Below, in pieces: positions 17,935 through 19,114 of a DNA stretch of 19,114 nucleotides. Source of the DNA: Gracilaria vermiculophylla (Eukaryota > Rhodophyta > Florideophyceae > Gracilariales > Gracilariaceae); NCBI GenBank assembly GCA_019155205.2, contig JAHNZQ020000308.1, positions 1,775,038-1,794,151 of the forward strand, given 5' to 3'. Positions within the stretch are counted from its first letter, which is position 1. Each line of letters starts with the position of its first letter. The notes under the pieces are model-generated. The model was not told the DNA's origin. It searched no databases and saw only the letters and a list, made by a program, of their open reading frames with translations. The position numbers and the translations under genes are program-made.

Positions 17935-18982
17935 TACAGTAACGTACCAAAATCACAATTATTGTACTTCGACAACAACGTGATATGCTTTTGAAACATA
18001 ATGTATTTTTCCACAGTTGAATCTGTTATAGAATTCCACCAATTCTCAGTACATTTTTTAAAATTAAAAACGGTCTACAATTGCCTTCCATGGGCATGCA
18101 TAATCCTTGCCAGCAGTCCCCAAACGTTTTTGATTGTACTTAGATCTGGTGAGCGCGCCGGCCACTTTAACACAGATATCTCTGACTCATGTGGCCATTT
18201 TATGATTAAAGATGCAGTGTGTACAGGCGCATTGTCCTGTTGAAAAATGAAATTTTCTTCATGGAAACATAAACCAAAAGGATGCAAAATAATTGTATAG
18301 GACTTCTTGGCATTTTTCCGCGTTCACGGTTGTTTCAATAAATGCAATTTCTGTTAGGCCTTTTTTAAAAATGCCCGCCCATTCCATTACAGAGCCTCCA
18401 ACTGAATGCACTGTATAATATTAATGACGTTCCTCACAAAGATCGTGCCAAAAATATTTGTAGCAATCTGGTCCATCTGAATTGAACTGTTTTTCATCAG
18501 TAAAAATAAGATTTCGCCATTATGTTTTCCAGTAAGCTTTTCCAGCACACCAGTTCACTCTATTTTGCTTGTGATGGTCTTGGAAAAAACCTTTTCTTCA
18601 TTTTTTATACTTAAATAAATTTGTGTTGTTTATCTGCCTCCATGTAGTTGATTTAGAAACGTGGAGATTGCGACTTACTCCAAGGTTTTTGCACAATACT
18701 TTTCCTTTAAACAATTCCCTTTTAATTTTTCTTTATCTTTTGCAAGACTGAGCTTCTTAGGGCGTCCTGAAAACCGTTTTAATTCATAAAGAGTCGGACT
18801 GTTTAGAAAAGTAGCAATTGTGACCATAGAACGCTTTAAGTTTTGAGCGATAACAGTGATGGAGTGTTCTTTGGTGTGTAACTTCATGATTTGAAGCAGT
18901 TCTCGTTTTGGAGAGTGGAGGACCTCGAGCCATTTTCACTGAAAAGAAGACGGTGTATATATCCTGATGAAACGATTCTGTA
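17935..18982 (-). mobile_element. Degenerate Tc1/mariner element, copy B
   Basis: A second, diverged element in the opposite orientation. The probable left end is TACAGTAACGTACCAAAATC at 17935, close to the family repeat with one extra base. The probable right end is GATGAAACGATTCTGTA, ending at 18982. Both ends are decayed and the right one is tentative, being only 50 bp from the transposase start. It is AT-rich like copy A. Confidence 0.5.
17957..18933 (-). pseudogene. Broken Tc1/mariner transposase (copy B)
   Basis: Reads from ATG 18933 (MARGPPLSK), then shifts frame to the helix-turn-helix and hinge GRPKKLS (upstream of 18700). The catalytic domain shows FTDEKQFNSDG with the first Asp at 18496-18498, YFWHDL, a stop at 18421-18423, GGSVMEWAGIFKKG, a stop plus frameshift near 18255, then QQDNAPVHTA with the second Asp at 18234-18236 and WPARSPDLSTIKNVWG. 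The position 34 residues on is Lys (AAA, 18129-18131) instead of the expected Glu. HGRQL and an EKYIMFQK segment follow. It is better preserved than copy A but clearly dead. Confidence 0.8.
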
Positions 18983-18986
18983 TAGA

Positions 18987-19114
18987 CTATGTGCAAAATC
19001 TAGCCTACAGCACAGTTTTGGAGCATCTTTTAGGGGAAACAAAGTGCGTTTCAAGAAGATATTACCCCTAAAATGGGCGCCAAAACTGTACTGTAGGCTA
19101 GATTTTGCACATAG
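18987..19114. repeat. Long imperfect palindrome (fold-back) at the window end
   Basis: Arms 18987-19036 and 19065-19114 are reverse complements over 50 bp with five mismatches, separated by 28 bp. The outer 24 bp are perfect (from CTATGTGCAAAATC to TAGCCTACAG). Inside each arm is TACAG, then C or T, then ACAGTTTTGG, which looks like a terminal repeat flanked by TA. The right arm ends exactly at the last base, so the true arm may be longer. Confidence 0.8.

Noticed and set aside
17986..18002. TTTTGAAACATAATGTA, resembling a right terminal repeat
   Set aside because: On the minus strand it lies inside the C-terminal transposase sequence of copy B (EKYIMFQK), so the similarity is probably chance.

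Overview
The window looks like nuclear DNA from an intron-poor photosynthetic eukaryote, most plausibly a red alga. This is an inference from four things: a plant/algal-type cycloartenol synthase, a peroxisomal ABCD-type half transporter, an intronless 6.8 kb VPS13-type gene, and decayed Tc1/mariner DNA transposons. No bacterial operon structure is visible. No tRNA, rRNA or CRISPR array was found by eye.

Layout. Bases 1-2160 hold no gene I can support, only short ORFs and two stacked transposon ends at 1722-1759. A TATA-like box (2161) precedes a 2281-residue chorein/VPS13-family lipid-transfer protein (2289-9134, +). It runs tail-to-tail, with a 56 bp gap, into a 695-residue ABCD-family half transporter (9191-11278, -). 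About 1.1 kb without a supported gene follows. Next is a secreted or type I membrane protein with beta-propeller-like repeats (12398-13897, +), which runs tail-to-tail, with a 77 bp gap, into a cycloartenol synthase (13975-16218, -). Upstream of the cycloartenol synthase lie a possible MITE and a cluster of strong inverted repeats (16525-16691). The cluster includes a compact three-way-junction fold.

The right 2.4 kb (16724-19114) is AT-rich. It holds two diverged, broken Tc1/mariner elements facing each other, then a 50 bp imperfect palindrome that reaches the last base of the window.

Three of the four intact genes relate to lipids: inter-organelle lipid transfer, fatty acyl import into peroxisomes, and the first committed sterol cyclisation. 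They need not form a functional cluster, since eukaryotic neighbours are often unrelated. The most unusual non-coding signal is the structured element at 16525-16691. The most notable protein-level points are the unassigned membrane-anchored propeller protein and the loss of the third catalytic acid, at the same codon, in both transposases.
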